The notes under the pieces: generated by a model
Database searches by the model: none
Seen by the model: only the letters and a program-made list of their open reading frames with translations
What the model was told of the DNA's origin: nothing
Position numbers and translations under genes: made by a program
Shown: one piece after another, positions 35,271 to 42,707 of the stretch
Layout of the letters: the number at the start of each line of letters is the position of its first letter
Position numbering within the stretch: position 1 is the stretch's first letter
From: Symploca sp. SIO1C2
GTDB taxonomy: Bacteria > Cyanobacteriota > Cyanobacteriia > Cyanobacteriales > Coleofasciculaceae
DNA length: 64,000 nucleotides
Reading direction: 5' to 3'
Assembly: GCA_010672925.1 (NCBI GenBank)
Contig: JAAHFP010000022.1
Location: 45,730-109,729 of the forward strand

Positions 35271-35849
35271 TTAACCTGCCTCTAAAACCTGTTCAGCAGT
35301 CAGTTTCAGTTCAGAGAAAGTTCGAGAAACAATCCGTTGCTTATCAGTAAATTCAGTTGCTTGATAACTACCATTCACTAACAACAGTACCGTGACTAAC
35401 TGTGCTTGAGGGTCAATAATCCAATATTCAGGAATACCCCTTCTTTCATACTGTTGTCGCTTATCAATATAGTCTCGTTGATAGTTCTCATCATCGTGGT
35501 TTCTGTAAGGACTAACGACTTCAGCAACAAACTGTGAGGGAGCCATATTCAGAGTGATAGTTTGCCGGTTTGCGGTTTGGGCAAGGTGTTCTTCTCTGAG
35601 TACTATTAAGTCTGGATAGCGGTTTTGGGGATTTCCAGGAACTTGCAATTCGTAGGCATTGGGTCTAATTAGTTGTGGATTAACAAATTGGGCTAACTGA
35701 TACATTAGCCATAAGGCAATCCAGCCATTGATTCCTGATTCTGGTGGCACTGGTATTAACTCCCCATCGCATAATTCATAGCGGTTATCTGTGCCATCGT
35801 CATATTCGAGATATTGCTCAAAGGTCAGTTTTACCGGTGTTTGGGTCAT
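35271..35849 (-). CDS. Uma2-family (DUF820) endonuclease-like protein, copy 1
   Basis: The 192-residue protein has the Uma2 restriction-endonuclease-like fold: [20 protein letters not shown], then [13 protein letters not shown] (catalytic D), [11 protein letters not shown] (E), [20 protein letters not shown] (K). Uma2 proteins are abundant in cyanobacteria and of unknown role. It lies convergent to array A-right, between its terminator and array B-left. A copy of the gene in the same setting lies at 49782. It may be a passenger of the duplicated CRISPR block. The frame is intact. Confidence 0.82.
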   Translation of the reverse strand: MTQTPVKLTFEQYLEYDDGTDNRYELCDGELIPVPPESGINGWIALWLMYQLAQFVNPQLIRPNAYELQVPGNPQNRYPDLIVLREEHLAQTANRQTITLNMAPSQFVAEVVSPYRNHDDENYQRDYIDKRQQYERRGIPEYWIIDPQAQLVTVLLLVNGSYQATEFTDKQRIVSRTFSELKLTAEQVLEAG

Positions 35850-36049
35850 TTTCTTCGGGTTCCATAATACCTACCCAAAGCCACCTCTCTCGAAACCAAG
35901 TTGAGCCTAGGTAACATTGGTGCTCACTTTCTGTTTATTGTAGCTCTAGCTGACGAACGACTAAAGAATGCCCTTACTTCGCAGACTGACCAGTAGCTGC
36001 TGAAGAGATTCGGTTTTAATCAGTAGACGCAATCACTGTTTCTAATGAG
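35850..36049. other. Intergenic spacer between Uma2 and array B-left
   Basis: No gene is seen. The sequence is nearly the same as 50364-50566 after the second Uma2 gene, so it belongs to the duplicated block and presumably contains the Uma2 promoter. Confidence 0.5.
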
Positions 36050-36078
36050 AAAGCTGACCTTCTGGGAGGGTCAGCTTT
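36050..36078 (-). terminator. Array B-left terminator
   Basis: The stem AAAGCTGACC/GGTCAGCTTT is identical to that at 33809. It borders the degenerate distal repeat of array B-left. Confidence 0.6.
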
Positions 36079-36263
36079 TTGGCTTTAATTAGTTTCCCCA
36101 GTGAGTGGGGAGTTAATGTTAAACACGATGGAGAGCGTGTTCGTTTCTAGCTGGTTTCCATTCAATTAGTTTCCCCAGCGAGTGGGGAGCGCGAGCTCGA
36201 GGGGGCGCTGCTGCGCGTATCTGCGTTGTTTCCATTCAATTAGTTTCCCCAGCGAGTGGGGAG
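36077..36263 (-). CRISPR. CRISPR array B-left: 3 repeats, 2 spacers
   Basis: Repeats at 36077 (degenerate), 36154 and 36228, of the CCCC-stem family, transcribed leftward. The spacer at 36190-36227 is very GC-rich compared with its neighbours, which may hint at the source of the invading DNA. Confidence 0.9.
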
Positions 36264-36735
36264 GGCTCCATTTTAAACCCTTGCCCAGTAAGGTGTCTAG
36301 AGGTGCTTTGCGAGGGGGTATGGTTTTGTTAGTACAAATCTCCCAAAACACTTGTTAAAAAATCTCTGAAACCTTTATCAGACAAGACGGCGAGGGGGTC
36401 TAGGCAAGAATCAGCATTTCAGCGATTTTCTGACCCCCTCGCATAATGTTACTTTGCTATTGGTAAAGCACATCCAACATTAGCAATGGAAAGCCTGCCA
36501 ACCCTTGTCAAAGCTATATACTATCTGGTTTTGAGGGCAATTTACCAACCCTCATCTACACACCTCGCCAAATCGCTGAAACCCGCATTCTTTCGTTGAG
36601 GTGTGTCGATGCCTTGCTACGAGAGGATTTGAGGGGTGTATTTTTGGCGAATTTTGACAGAATGTACTGCTATAATTGGAGGTGTGTAGATTCGGCGGCT
36701 GAAACCCTTACGGGGCAAGGCTCCCTGAGCGAACT
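36264..36735. promoter_or_regulatory. Shared leader region between arrays B-left and B-right
   Basis: Left set (minus strand): GCGAGGGGGTC (36442-36432) and its exact complement GACCCCCTCGC (36400-36390) are separated by 31 bases containing AAAATCGCTGAAA. A third GCGAGGGGGTA-type copy is at 36310-36320, near a TTTGTACTAAC motif. Right set: ACACACCTC ending 36566 and GAGGTGTGT from 36598, again 31 bases apart, TATAAT at 36671-36676, and a third copy at 36679-36687. Thus both divergent leaders have the same design with unrelated arm sequences. No gene is seen. Confidence 0.7.
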
Positions 36736-37136
36736 CTTCCCACTCGCTGGGAAAACTACTTGAATGGAAACCCTATTTGTTCGTTTAGGTATTGGCGTAC
36801 CAATTTGGCTTCCCACTCGCTGGGAAAACTACTTGAATGGAAACCTTCATCCAGTCACGGAGCCTAAAATTGTTTTTCTTCCCACTCGCTGGGAAAACTA
36901 CTTGAATGGAAACTCTGGCTCTAAGCCATATAACATAATTACCACACTGGCTTCCCACTCGCTGGGAAAACTACTTGAATGGAAACGTTGTTGATATGAG
37001 CAACGGAAGAGGTGAGGTAGGTTGCACTTCCCACTCGCTGGGAAAACTACTTGAATGGAAACTCCCAGCATTCTTCTGGAAAAAACTTGTCCGCAAGAAC
37101 TTCCCACTCGCTGGGAAAACCACTTGAATAGAGAGC
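36736..37136 (+). CRISPR. CRISPR array B-right: 6 repeats, 5 spacers
   Basis: Repeats at 36736, 36809, 36878, 36951, 37027 and 37101 (degenerate), all of the CTCGCTGGG variant with a TTGAATGGAAAC end. Spacers are 33-40 bases. Transcribed rightward from the TATAAT at 36671. Confidence 0.95.
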
Positions 37137-37155
37137 AAAACTTTTTCTTCTCATC

Positions 37156-37183
37156 TAGCCTCCAGCATCTCAGCTAGGGGCTA
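37156..37183 (+). terminator. Array B-right terminator hairpin
   Basis: TAGCCTC pairs with GGGGCTA (one G-T pair) and TTTT follows. It matches the trailers of the other right-facing arrays. Confidence 0.55.
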
Positions 37184-37244
37184 TTTTGATGTAAGATTGC
37201 CAACAGTAATTGCGAATCGCAATTAACCAATTATCAATTATCAA

Positions 37245-37658
37245 TTAATCATCAAGATACCTTGCCAGCGCTCCCATTACCTGGGGCTTGAGGGCGTTGT
37301 TAGCAAATAGCTTTTTGAGGATACGGAGAGTGGGGGAGCTTATCAACTTCTCCTGTTCCTTTAATTCTTGACCAAATGGCAGCAAATCAGCAGGGCTAGT
37401 TTTTTCCCCAGCAAAGCCATTGAATAAACCAGACCAACCAATAGCCTGGGTATAGGCAGCTAAGTTAGCCTCATGCCGCTTCTCTTTCTCGAAAAACTCC
37501 AAACATTCCAAAATCAACCAATCCGGTTGTTCTAAGAAGGACTCCCAACTAGAGAATCGGGGGTCTGGGATGCGGTAAGATTGGATGCGCCAGAAGAGTT
37601 GCCCCCATTCAATTGCTTTTGCTTCCTGGATTTCTTCCCAGTTAATGTCCCCTGTTCC
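37245..37658 (-). CDS. Tail assembly chaperone GT extension, reached by -1 frameshift
   Basis: The -1 frame after the slippery site reads GTGDINWEEIQEAKAIEWGQ, then LFWRIQSYRIPDPRFSSWES and FLEQPDWLILECLEFFEKEK, ending ALARYLDD. This Trp-rich sequence looks conserved and continues in phase into the frame whose first start-like codon is only at 37517. It corresponds to the T part of lambda GT, which bridges the tape measure and the tube during tail assembly. A ribosome shifting at 37658-37664 would make a fusion of about 390 residues with the G-like N-terminus. It is the last gene of the tail operon before the CRISPR block. Confidence 0.72.
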   Translation of the reverse strand, partial: GTGDINWEEIQEAKAIEWGQLFWRIQSYRIPDPRFSSWESFLEQPDWLILECLEFFEKEKRHEANLAAYTQAIGWSGLFNGFAGEKTSPADLLPFGQELKEQEKLISSPTLRILKKLFANNALKPQVMGALARYLDD

Positions 37659-38416
37659 TTTCCCTCCAATTCTGGTGATTCAGCAAGTAAAGGAGTTTCT
37701 GGGAGTCGGGCTTTTTCCCGTTGGTAGAACTCATAAATTAGCTCAATCAAGTTCTCATCGAGGTCGTTAGTTTGTTCCCATGTCCACTCAGGAGCACCGA
37801 CAATTTCCCCTTTAGTGGTGGGATTATACAAAAAACCGATAGTATCAGCAGCTAAACTCTCGCTAATTGGTGCAACCGATAAAGTTTCTGCTCCTATATC
37901 GTGATTACCAACAGCAGTAGCCAAACAAGAACCAAATTTAATCACAGCCCCTTCTTTAATATAATAAGATGCAGACGCGATCGCTAACTCAGTTGTATCA
38001 AGTTTTGCTGCTTTTACTAATAGAACTGGATAAGCCACTCGTCTGGAGATAAATACTGTGGCAACTACCGCCTTCAGCTTATTAGCAGGAATGCGCAAAG
38101 ATACAAGCTGCTCCATTTCTTCCGGGTATTGCAGCAAAATGTTTTGCTCATCTTCTGCTTGAGTCGCAACTTCATCTTCTTGAGGAAAAATCAGGGACAT
38201 GGCATAATCCCTGTTAACTCCTTTGTCTTCACATATTTTTCTCGCCAAGCGGTCAAGTACTACCTGACCCTGCATCTGCTTGATTTCATACTCATCAATT
38301 TCCATCCGTTCACCAGATACACAATGGTGACGCTTTTGAAGATAAATATAACCTGTTTCCTCAGACCCGATGGGTACTATTGAAGGCTGTTTCTGTTTGA
38401 GAAGTGGAATTTGCAT
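37532..38416 (-). CDS. Tail assembly chaperone G-like protein
   Basis: The 294-residue protein lies between the tube gene and the tape measure, where lambda G stands. It contains MEIDEYEIKQMQGQVVLDRL, then a helical middle (LVSLRIPANKLKAVVATVFI) and an acidic C-terminal third (WTWEQTNDLDENLIELIYEF). After residue 253 the zero frame gives a low-complexity tail (GKKSRKQKQLNGGNSSGASN). At this point the frameshift would make the longer GT product. It is unusually long for a G protein (lambda G is 140). Function is inferred from position and frameshift. Confidence 0.65.
   Translation of the reverse strand: MQIPLLKQKQPSIVPIGSEETGYIYLQKRHHCVSGERMEIDEYEIKQMQGQVVLDRLARKICEDKGVNRDYAMSLIFPQEDEVATQAEDEQNILLQYPEEMEQLVSLRIPANKLKAVVATVFISRRVAYPVLLVKAAKLDTTELAIASASYYIKEGAVIKFGSCLATAVGNHDIGAETLSVAPISESLAADTIGFLYNPTTKGEIVGAPEWTWEQTNDLDENLIELIYEFYQREKARLPETPLLAESPELEGKEQGTLTGKKSRKQKQLNGGNSSGASNLTASQTPDSLVGSPS
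37658..37664 (-). promoter_or_regulatory. Slippery heptamer GGGAAAG for programmed -1 frameshift
   Basis: On the minus strand the zero-frame codons GAG GGA AAG contain G GGA AAG, the same heptamer known for the lambda G-T frameshift. The zero frame stops 124 bases later, while the -1 frame stays open for 137 codons. Confidence 0.78.
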
Positions 38417-38648
38417 CTAACTCAATTGGGTATAAATCATTGGGGTGGCTGAAGGTAATTGGGTTGCTCACCAAAGCTACGGCTTCAGGTACTTGGATAC
38501 GGTAAGTTTGGTTACCATCGCTGACTTCTATTGCTCCTTTCAGACCCCCCATAAAGTAAGCCAACCCACAGAAGAGAAAGCCTGGTTGAGGTGTGACTCC
38601 AATTAATACTGCCAACACCCCAGTTTTGTCTGTCAGCAATTCCAACAT
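38361..38648 (-). CDS. Small tail-operon protein of unknown function
   Basis: The 95-residue protein starts MLELLTDKTGVLAVLIGVTP and has a mixed beta character (GAIEVSDGNQTYRIQVPEAV). Its 3' end overlaps the G-like gene by 56 bases, so they are coupled. No family is recognised. It is probably a structural or assembly component of the tail. Confidence 0.5.
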   Translation of the reverse strand: MLELLTDKTGVLAVLIGVTPQPGFLFCGLAYFMGGLKGAIEVSDGNQTYRIQVPEAVALVSNPITFSHPNDLYPIELDANSTSQTETAFNSTHRV

Positions 38649-38947
38649 TAAGCACTTAGATCAAGTTAGGTTGAATACTTACACTTTGGTTGCAAGAAGG
38701 CAGAAGGCAGAAGGCAGAGGGCAGAAGGGCAGAAGGGAATTATAGGTGATTATCTGAACTTGATATTAGGCACAATTCTTGTAAAACCTCTCCCCCAACC
38801 CCTCTCCTACCAGGAGAGGGGAGTATTCCCCCTTCCGTGAACAAAAATCTTCATCCTCTGCCATCCCTCCTCTTAGGGGGGATAGAGGGGGGTGGGAAGG
38901 GGGTTAGGGGGTTAGGTCTCTTTCTATAGTTAACTTTGTCCACCTAC
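38649..38947. repeat. Interspersed repeats in the tail operon
   Basis: A GGCAGAAGG tract ends in GGGAATTATAGGTGATTATC (about 38695-38757), matching the in-frame insertion at 23690. Then CCCCTCTCCTACCAGGAGAG forms a hairpin, and CTTAGGGGGGATAGAGGGGG runs follow. No gene is supported. The insertion separates two tail genes that otherwise are closely packed. Confidence 0.6.
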
Positions 38948-40210
38948 TTAAGCAGTGCGAGGAATACGAAGATTGGTCAGAAATGCATCCATATCCACTT
39001 GGGCTGAACCGGTGACAGGGGCGAGAGTAATAGTCTGGCTGGCATTTTCCGCTGTTCCTGGTGTATTAGCCAAAGACCCATCGTAGGTATAAAGTGCCAC
39101 ATTCATACTGAAGCTATTAGCCAGTTTTGCATGAGTCACCTTGAGGGCATAAACCGTAGCTTGCGAGATGGCTGGAGGGTCAAAACTTAGTGCCACTGTA
39201 CCCGCTGCATTGGCAGGCTGGGAAAGTTCCAAGGACAATCCATCCGTGGCGACAGACACCACCGTGGTCGAAGCTTGAATCCCGGTTCCTGTTACCGGAT
39301 CTCCTACCTTAACCCCTGCATCATGAAAATTGTTGGTAGTTGTGACTGCTGTGCCTCCGTTAACAGTAGTGCAGTCAGCAACGGTAAATAAAGGCGGGTT
39401 GATCAAAGCAGTGGGGTCAAAAGTTAGTGTGTTTGTACCACTAGCAGTGGCTGCTTGGGATAATTCCAAGGACAAACCGTCACCAGCGATGGAGGCTACA
39501 GTGGTTGATGGAGCAATTCCAGTACCAGAAACCGGTACTCCCGCCTCAACTCCTGCCGTGGTGAAGTTATTGGTGCTAGTGACTTTTGTCCCGGTATTGG
39601 TGGTTTCACTATCATCCACCGTAAAACTTGGGGTATCAAAGGTGAGGGTTACTGTCCCACTAGCATTAGCCGCCTGGGATAATTCCAAGGACAAACCGTC
39701 ACCGGCAATGGAAGCTACCGTTGTTGATGCAGGAATACCGGTTCCCGTGACTACATCCCCAACTCTTACCCCTGCTGTGGCGAAGTTGTTGGTAGTGGTA
39801 ACAGTGGTATTGGTATCCGTTGTCGTCGCATCAGCAACGGTAAACGAGGGTGGATCAAAGGTCAAAGTAACCGTACCCACCGCTGTTGCCCCTTGGGATA
39901 ACTCTAACGACAAGCCATCCCCAGCAACTGACAAGACTGTGGTCGAAGCTGGTATACCAGTACCAGTAACTACATCCCCTGCTTGCACTCCAGCGGACGT
40001 AAAGTTATTAACTGACCTCACAGTTGTACTGATGGTAGTAGTACAATTAGCAACAGTAAAAGAGGCTGGATCTTGACCCCCAAAATTAATGGGAATAAAG
40101 AAAGATTCCTCACTACTGGTATCGGTTTCCACGATAGTGCCGGGAACGAGAACCGCATCCACCTCATTGGTAGTAGTTGCTTTTGGTCTTGTAAGTTCTA
40201 ATGTTATCAT
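38948..40210 (-). CDS. Tail protein with four tandem 72-residue beta repeats
   Basis: The first 45 residues (MITLELTRPKATTTNEVDAV) and last 70 (TVYALKVTHAKLANSFSMNV) are unique. Between them are four repeats, each starting SFTVAD or LFTVAD, with NNFxxAGVxVGDxVTGTGI in the middle and DGLSLELSQ near the end. They are Ig-like or beta-sandwich in appearance and rich in Thr. DNA identity between repeats is high, so copy number probably varies by recombination. It sits right after the tube gene with an 8-base gap, so it may decorate the tail tube or be a second tube subunit. Confidence 0.6.
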   Translation of the reverse strand: MITLELTRPKATTTNEVDAVLVPGTIVETDTSSEESFFIPINFGGQDPASFTVANCTTTISTTVRSVNNFTSAGVQAGDVVTGTGIPASTTVLSVAGDGLSLELSQGATAVGTVTLTFDPPSFTVADATTTDTNTTVTTTNNFATAGVRVGDVVTGTGIPASTTVASIAGDGLSLELSQAANASGTVTLTFDTPSFTVDDSETTNTGTKVTSTNNFTTAGVEAGVPVSGTGIAPSTTVASIAGDGLSLELSQAATASGTNTLTFDPTALINPPLFTVADCTTVNGGTAVTTTNNFHDAGVKVGDPVTGTGIQASTTVVSVATDGLSLELSQPANAAGTVALSFDPPAISQATVYALKVTHAKLANSFSMNVALYTYDGSLANTPGTAENASQTITLAPVTGSAQVDMDAFLTNLRIPRTA

Positions 40211-40218
40211 AGTTTCAA

Positions 40219-40908
40219 TTAAAAAGGAGATAAGCGAACAAAAGAAGCTCCTTGAGCTTGTAACTGGAAGGAGTATTTTTTAACCTCGTTTTGGTTACCA
40301 CCAGATTCTGAGTAATTCTTAATTTTGGCCGCTGCTCTACGAACTTCACCATCCGGTGTAGTGCAATTAAAGTAGACCTCGCGACCAAAGAAAGCGTCAT
40401 CTTCAGCAACTTTCTTAACTATATTCCCTAAGGCTCGATCACCAGGGATTTGAATACCACTAACATCCCAAGTTTTGTCAGAGCGAACTAAAGCGCTTTC
40501 CATGCCAATCCCAGATTGCAGATTGGTGGTATCCACCTCTTGGGGCTGAGTTTGATAAGAAAACTCTTGAATCCCAAAAAGGGGCTCTAATCCAGAAATC
40601 AGAGGTGCTACAGCTCCCGCTGACAAGGTTTCCGTCAAAGGGCTAATCTGAACTTGAACTGTACCTGAGACGCTAGCATCTTCAATGATTAAAACATGCT
40701 TCCGAACGGTTCCATCTAGAAAAGATAATCCTGTACCAGCTTTGATAGTTACCAGTTCAGCAGAGGTTAAAGAAAGAGTAGTATCTTCAATAATACCCGC
40801 TGCGGCAATCGTCAGATTAACGGAACTAACCACTCTACTATTGGCAGGCAATAGCATTAATTCCAAGGTTGTGTTTTTGAGCTGAGTTTCCCCTGTTGGT
40901 CTTGGCAT
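40219..40908 (-). CDS. Major tail tube protein candidate
   Basis: The 229-residue protein is beta-rich with central EPLFGIQEFSYQTQPQEVDT and NLQSGIGMESALVRSDKTWD, a pattern seen in tube proteins of long-tailed phages. C-terminal KYSFQLQAQGASFVRLSPF fits tube monomers. It follows the terminator-like gene by 3 bases and precedes the repeat protein by 8. The order terminator, tube, chaperone matches lambda U, V, G. The identity is by gene order plus general fold look. Confidence 0.6.
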   Translation of the reverse strand: MPRPTGETQLKNTTLELMLLPANSRVVSSVNLTIAAAGIIEDTTLSLTSAELVTIKAGTGLSFLDGTVRKHVLIIEDASVSGTVQVQISPLTETLSAGAVAPLISGLEPLFGIQEFSYQTQPQEVDTTNLQSGIGMESALVRSDKTWDVSGIQIPGDRALGNIVKKVAEDDAFFGREVYFNCTTPDGEVRRAAAKIKNYSESGGNQNEVKKYSFQLQAQGASFVRLSPF

Positions 40909-40911
40909 TAA

Positions 40912-41283
40912 TCAAACTCCATTAAAAACAATTGGGTCAAAGATTAATATTCTGGCTTGCTCATAAGTTTGTTCAGTTATCGGCAGATAGCTATATCTTT
41001 TGACTGAGAAATGTTGAAAAACCTTGTTCAATGCTTGAAGCAAGCTATTCTTTTTATCAAAATTGGTCAAAGTAACGATATAATCTCGATGGTGCAATCT
41101 CTGTCCTGCATTCAGTAACTCTAGGGAACCTTCCGAGACACGCTGAATAATACATTGCAAACCTTCTGGCATTCCCGGTGGTTCAGGAGGAGTTACCCAA
41201 ATCGCTGGAATACCCCCTGGATATTTCCCCAAATCAGAAGCGAGAATATCTGCTAGCCGCGATCGCAAGTATAGTAGTTCCAT
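40912..41283 (-). CDS. Tail terminator-like protein
   Basis: The 123-residue protein MELLYLRSRLADILASDLGK, with IPAIWVTPPEPPGMPEGLQC and RDYIVTLTNFD, has the size, position and mixed alpha/beta pattern of head-tail joining or terminator proteins (lambda U). Such proteins cap the tail tube at the head end. No frameshift or truncation is seen. Confidence 0.55.
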   Translation of the reverse strand: MELLYLRSRLADILASDLGKYPGGIPAIWVTPPEPPGMPEGLQCIIQRVSEGSLELLNAGQRLHHRDYIVTLTNFDKKNSLLQALNKVFQHFSVKRYSYLPITEQTYEQARILIFDPIVFNGV

Positions 41284-41459
41284 CAGGTATAGTGCTGGTG
41301 TTAGGTTTTAGGTGTTAGGTTTTAGGTTTTAGGTGTTAGGTTTTAGGTATTTGTGATTATTCCCCTCTCTATCAATCTGTAAACCCACCACCACTTTTTG
41401 CTATATAGCACTACGCATTTAGGTTAGGACATTAATAAAGCCTGAAACCCAGTCATGGC
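41284..41459. repeat. Tandem GGTTTTA/GGTGTTA repeat and IR-like AT stretch
   Basis: TTAGGTGTTAGGTTTTAGG units repeat from about 41290 to 41348. A second set, TTTTGAA units at about 41464-41493, runs into the next gene and gives its C-terminus. No gene is seen in the gap. Confidence 0.6.
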
Positions 41460-41957
41460 CTATTTTTGAATTTTGAATTTTGAATTTTGAATTGCGCGTA
41501 GCGCTATAAACCTAACCTCATAGGAATCCCGTAACTTACCAGTATCCACAATATTACGGGGACTATCCGCTATTTCCCCTGTAGACCTAACAGTGATCCG
41601 GTCCCACTCCCATATCGGAGAGGTAATGGCATCCTGCATAACTCCACCAAACTCCATAGCAGTGGCCTTAAATGCTTTCGCGAGGCTACCAAGTTTTTGA
41701 TAGTGAAAAATAAACTGGCGAGGATGGTCATACTCTTCTGTTGCCACAGTTGTCCAGGGTCTAGCGGGAAGTATGCGACCACTGCGTAATGTTGCCCCCT
41801 CGTGGACTTGTGCAGCATAAGGCGCTGACCAAGAATATTGAGCCGTAGGCAACACAAGCTTGGCATAGGAAGCAGACCAAGAATATTGACCCATTGTCGA
41901 GTCAATTTTCAGCTTGCCGTTGGCCATTGGCGGTTTCCAGTCCAGCTTCCAACTCAT
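41460..41957 (-). CDS. HK97 gp10-like head-tail component
   Basis: The 165-residue protein has SAPYAAQVHEGATLRSGRIL and PARPWTTVA, the signature of gp10-type minor tail or connector proteins (YAxxVHEG then RPxxxxA), and ends with VDTGKLRDSYEVRF. The last nine residues (QNSKFKIQK) are encoded by an AT-rich tandem repeat, so the original stop may have been lost. The start overlaps the upstream stop by 4 bases, indicating an operon. Confidence 0.65.
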   Translation of the reverse strand: MSWKLDWKPPMANGKLKIDSTMGQYSWSASYAKLVLPTAQYSWSAPYAAQVHEGATLRSGRILPARPWTTVATEEYDHPRQFIFHYQKLGSLAKAFKATAMEFGGVMQDAITSPIWEWDRITVRSTGEIADSPRNIVDTGKLRDSYEVRFIALRAIQNSKFKIQK

Positions 41958-42358
41958 CCGATCCTCGCATTCTGCATATAACCTTCAATGGGGTGACCAA
42001 GTAACTGTGTAACCAGGGCATATTTAGAAGGAACAGTTGCTAAAAGCAAAAAATCTCCTTTTAACTTGCTACCGGATACGGGGTCTGTGATTTCGATGGT
42101 TCCTGTACCTCCTCTAAGCAACTGTGGTGGCAGGGTTTGGGGATTTATGGCACGTCCCTGGAGAAAAACATCAGTAGGGTTAACTCCTGGTATCTCATCC
42201 TGGGTTGAGCCTGGTGTTTTCCCTTGAGGCAAACGATTGAGAGATGCCTGGACTTTGAGTTCAGTGGTTGCTAAAACTGGGTTCCCTGTTTCGGGGTCAG
42301 ATATTTTTGTCTGACTTACCACAGGAAACCTCAATTCAGCGTTTGACCCAAGTATCAT
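41954..42358 (-). CDS. Putative head-tail connector protein
   Basis: The 134-residue beta-rich protein (MILGSNAELRFPVVSQTKIS; GTGTIEITDPVSGSKLKGDF) is the first gene of the leftward tail operon and overlaps the gp10-like gene by ATGA-type coupling. Its size and place suit a stopper or head-tail joining protein. It is divergent from the HTH gene at 42422 across 63 bases, likely a two-way promoter. No clear family match. Confidence 0.5.
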   Translation of the reverse strand: MILGSNAELRFPVVSQTKISDPETGNPVLATTELKVQASLNRLPQGKTPGSTQDEIPGVNPTDVFLQGRAINPQTLPPQLLRGGTGTIEITDPVSGSKLKGDFLLLATVPSKYALVTQLLGHPIEGYMQNARIG

Positions 42359-42421
42359 AAATCAAGTATCTGGTAAATCTTGCTAGAATATTGGGTGTTG
42401 TTCGATTATTGAATTCATTTT

Positions 42422-42634
42422 TTGAACAAAGGCGCAATCATTCAAGACCTAAGGGAAGAGAAGGGATTAAGTCGCGATGAGGTGGTTAGGCGCAATCCCT
42501 ATTGGAGTTATCAAGCTTGGGGAAGACTCGAAAGAGGGGAAAGACAACTTGCTGTTGATGAGATAGAAGAGGTTGCGATCGCTCTTAGTATCTCAAATAA
42601 GGAGTTACTTGAAAAACTGGGGTTACTTGATTAA
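42422..42634 (+). CDS. Small XRE-like HTH regulator
   Basis: This 70-residue protein is mostly one helix-turn-helix domain: IIQDLREEKGLSRDEVVRRN, then YWSYQAWGRLERGERQL and a closing helix with ISNKELLEKLGLL. Start is TTG 42422. It lies between the divergent tail operons, with a TGCTAGAAT extended -10-like box about 30 bases upstream, so it is a plausible local repressor or activator of tail genes. Confidence 0.65.
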   Translation: MNKGAIIQDLREEKGLSRDEVVRRNPYWSYQAWGRLERGERQLAVDEIEEVAIALSISNKELLEKLGLLD

Positions 42635-42707
42635 ATACAATTAACACAAACTTGGTATATTTGAAATAGTAGTAGATGTACTTAACCATTTCTGGGTTAC
42701 TTCTCCT

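Noticed and set aside
39330..40076. 248-codon plus-strand frame opposite the repeat tail protein
   Set aside because: It mirrors the tandem repeats of the minus-strand gene and has no start context or protein-like character of its own.
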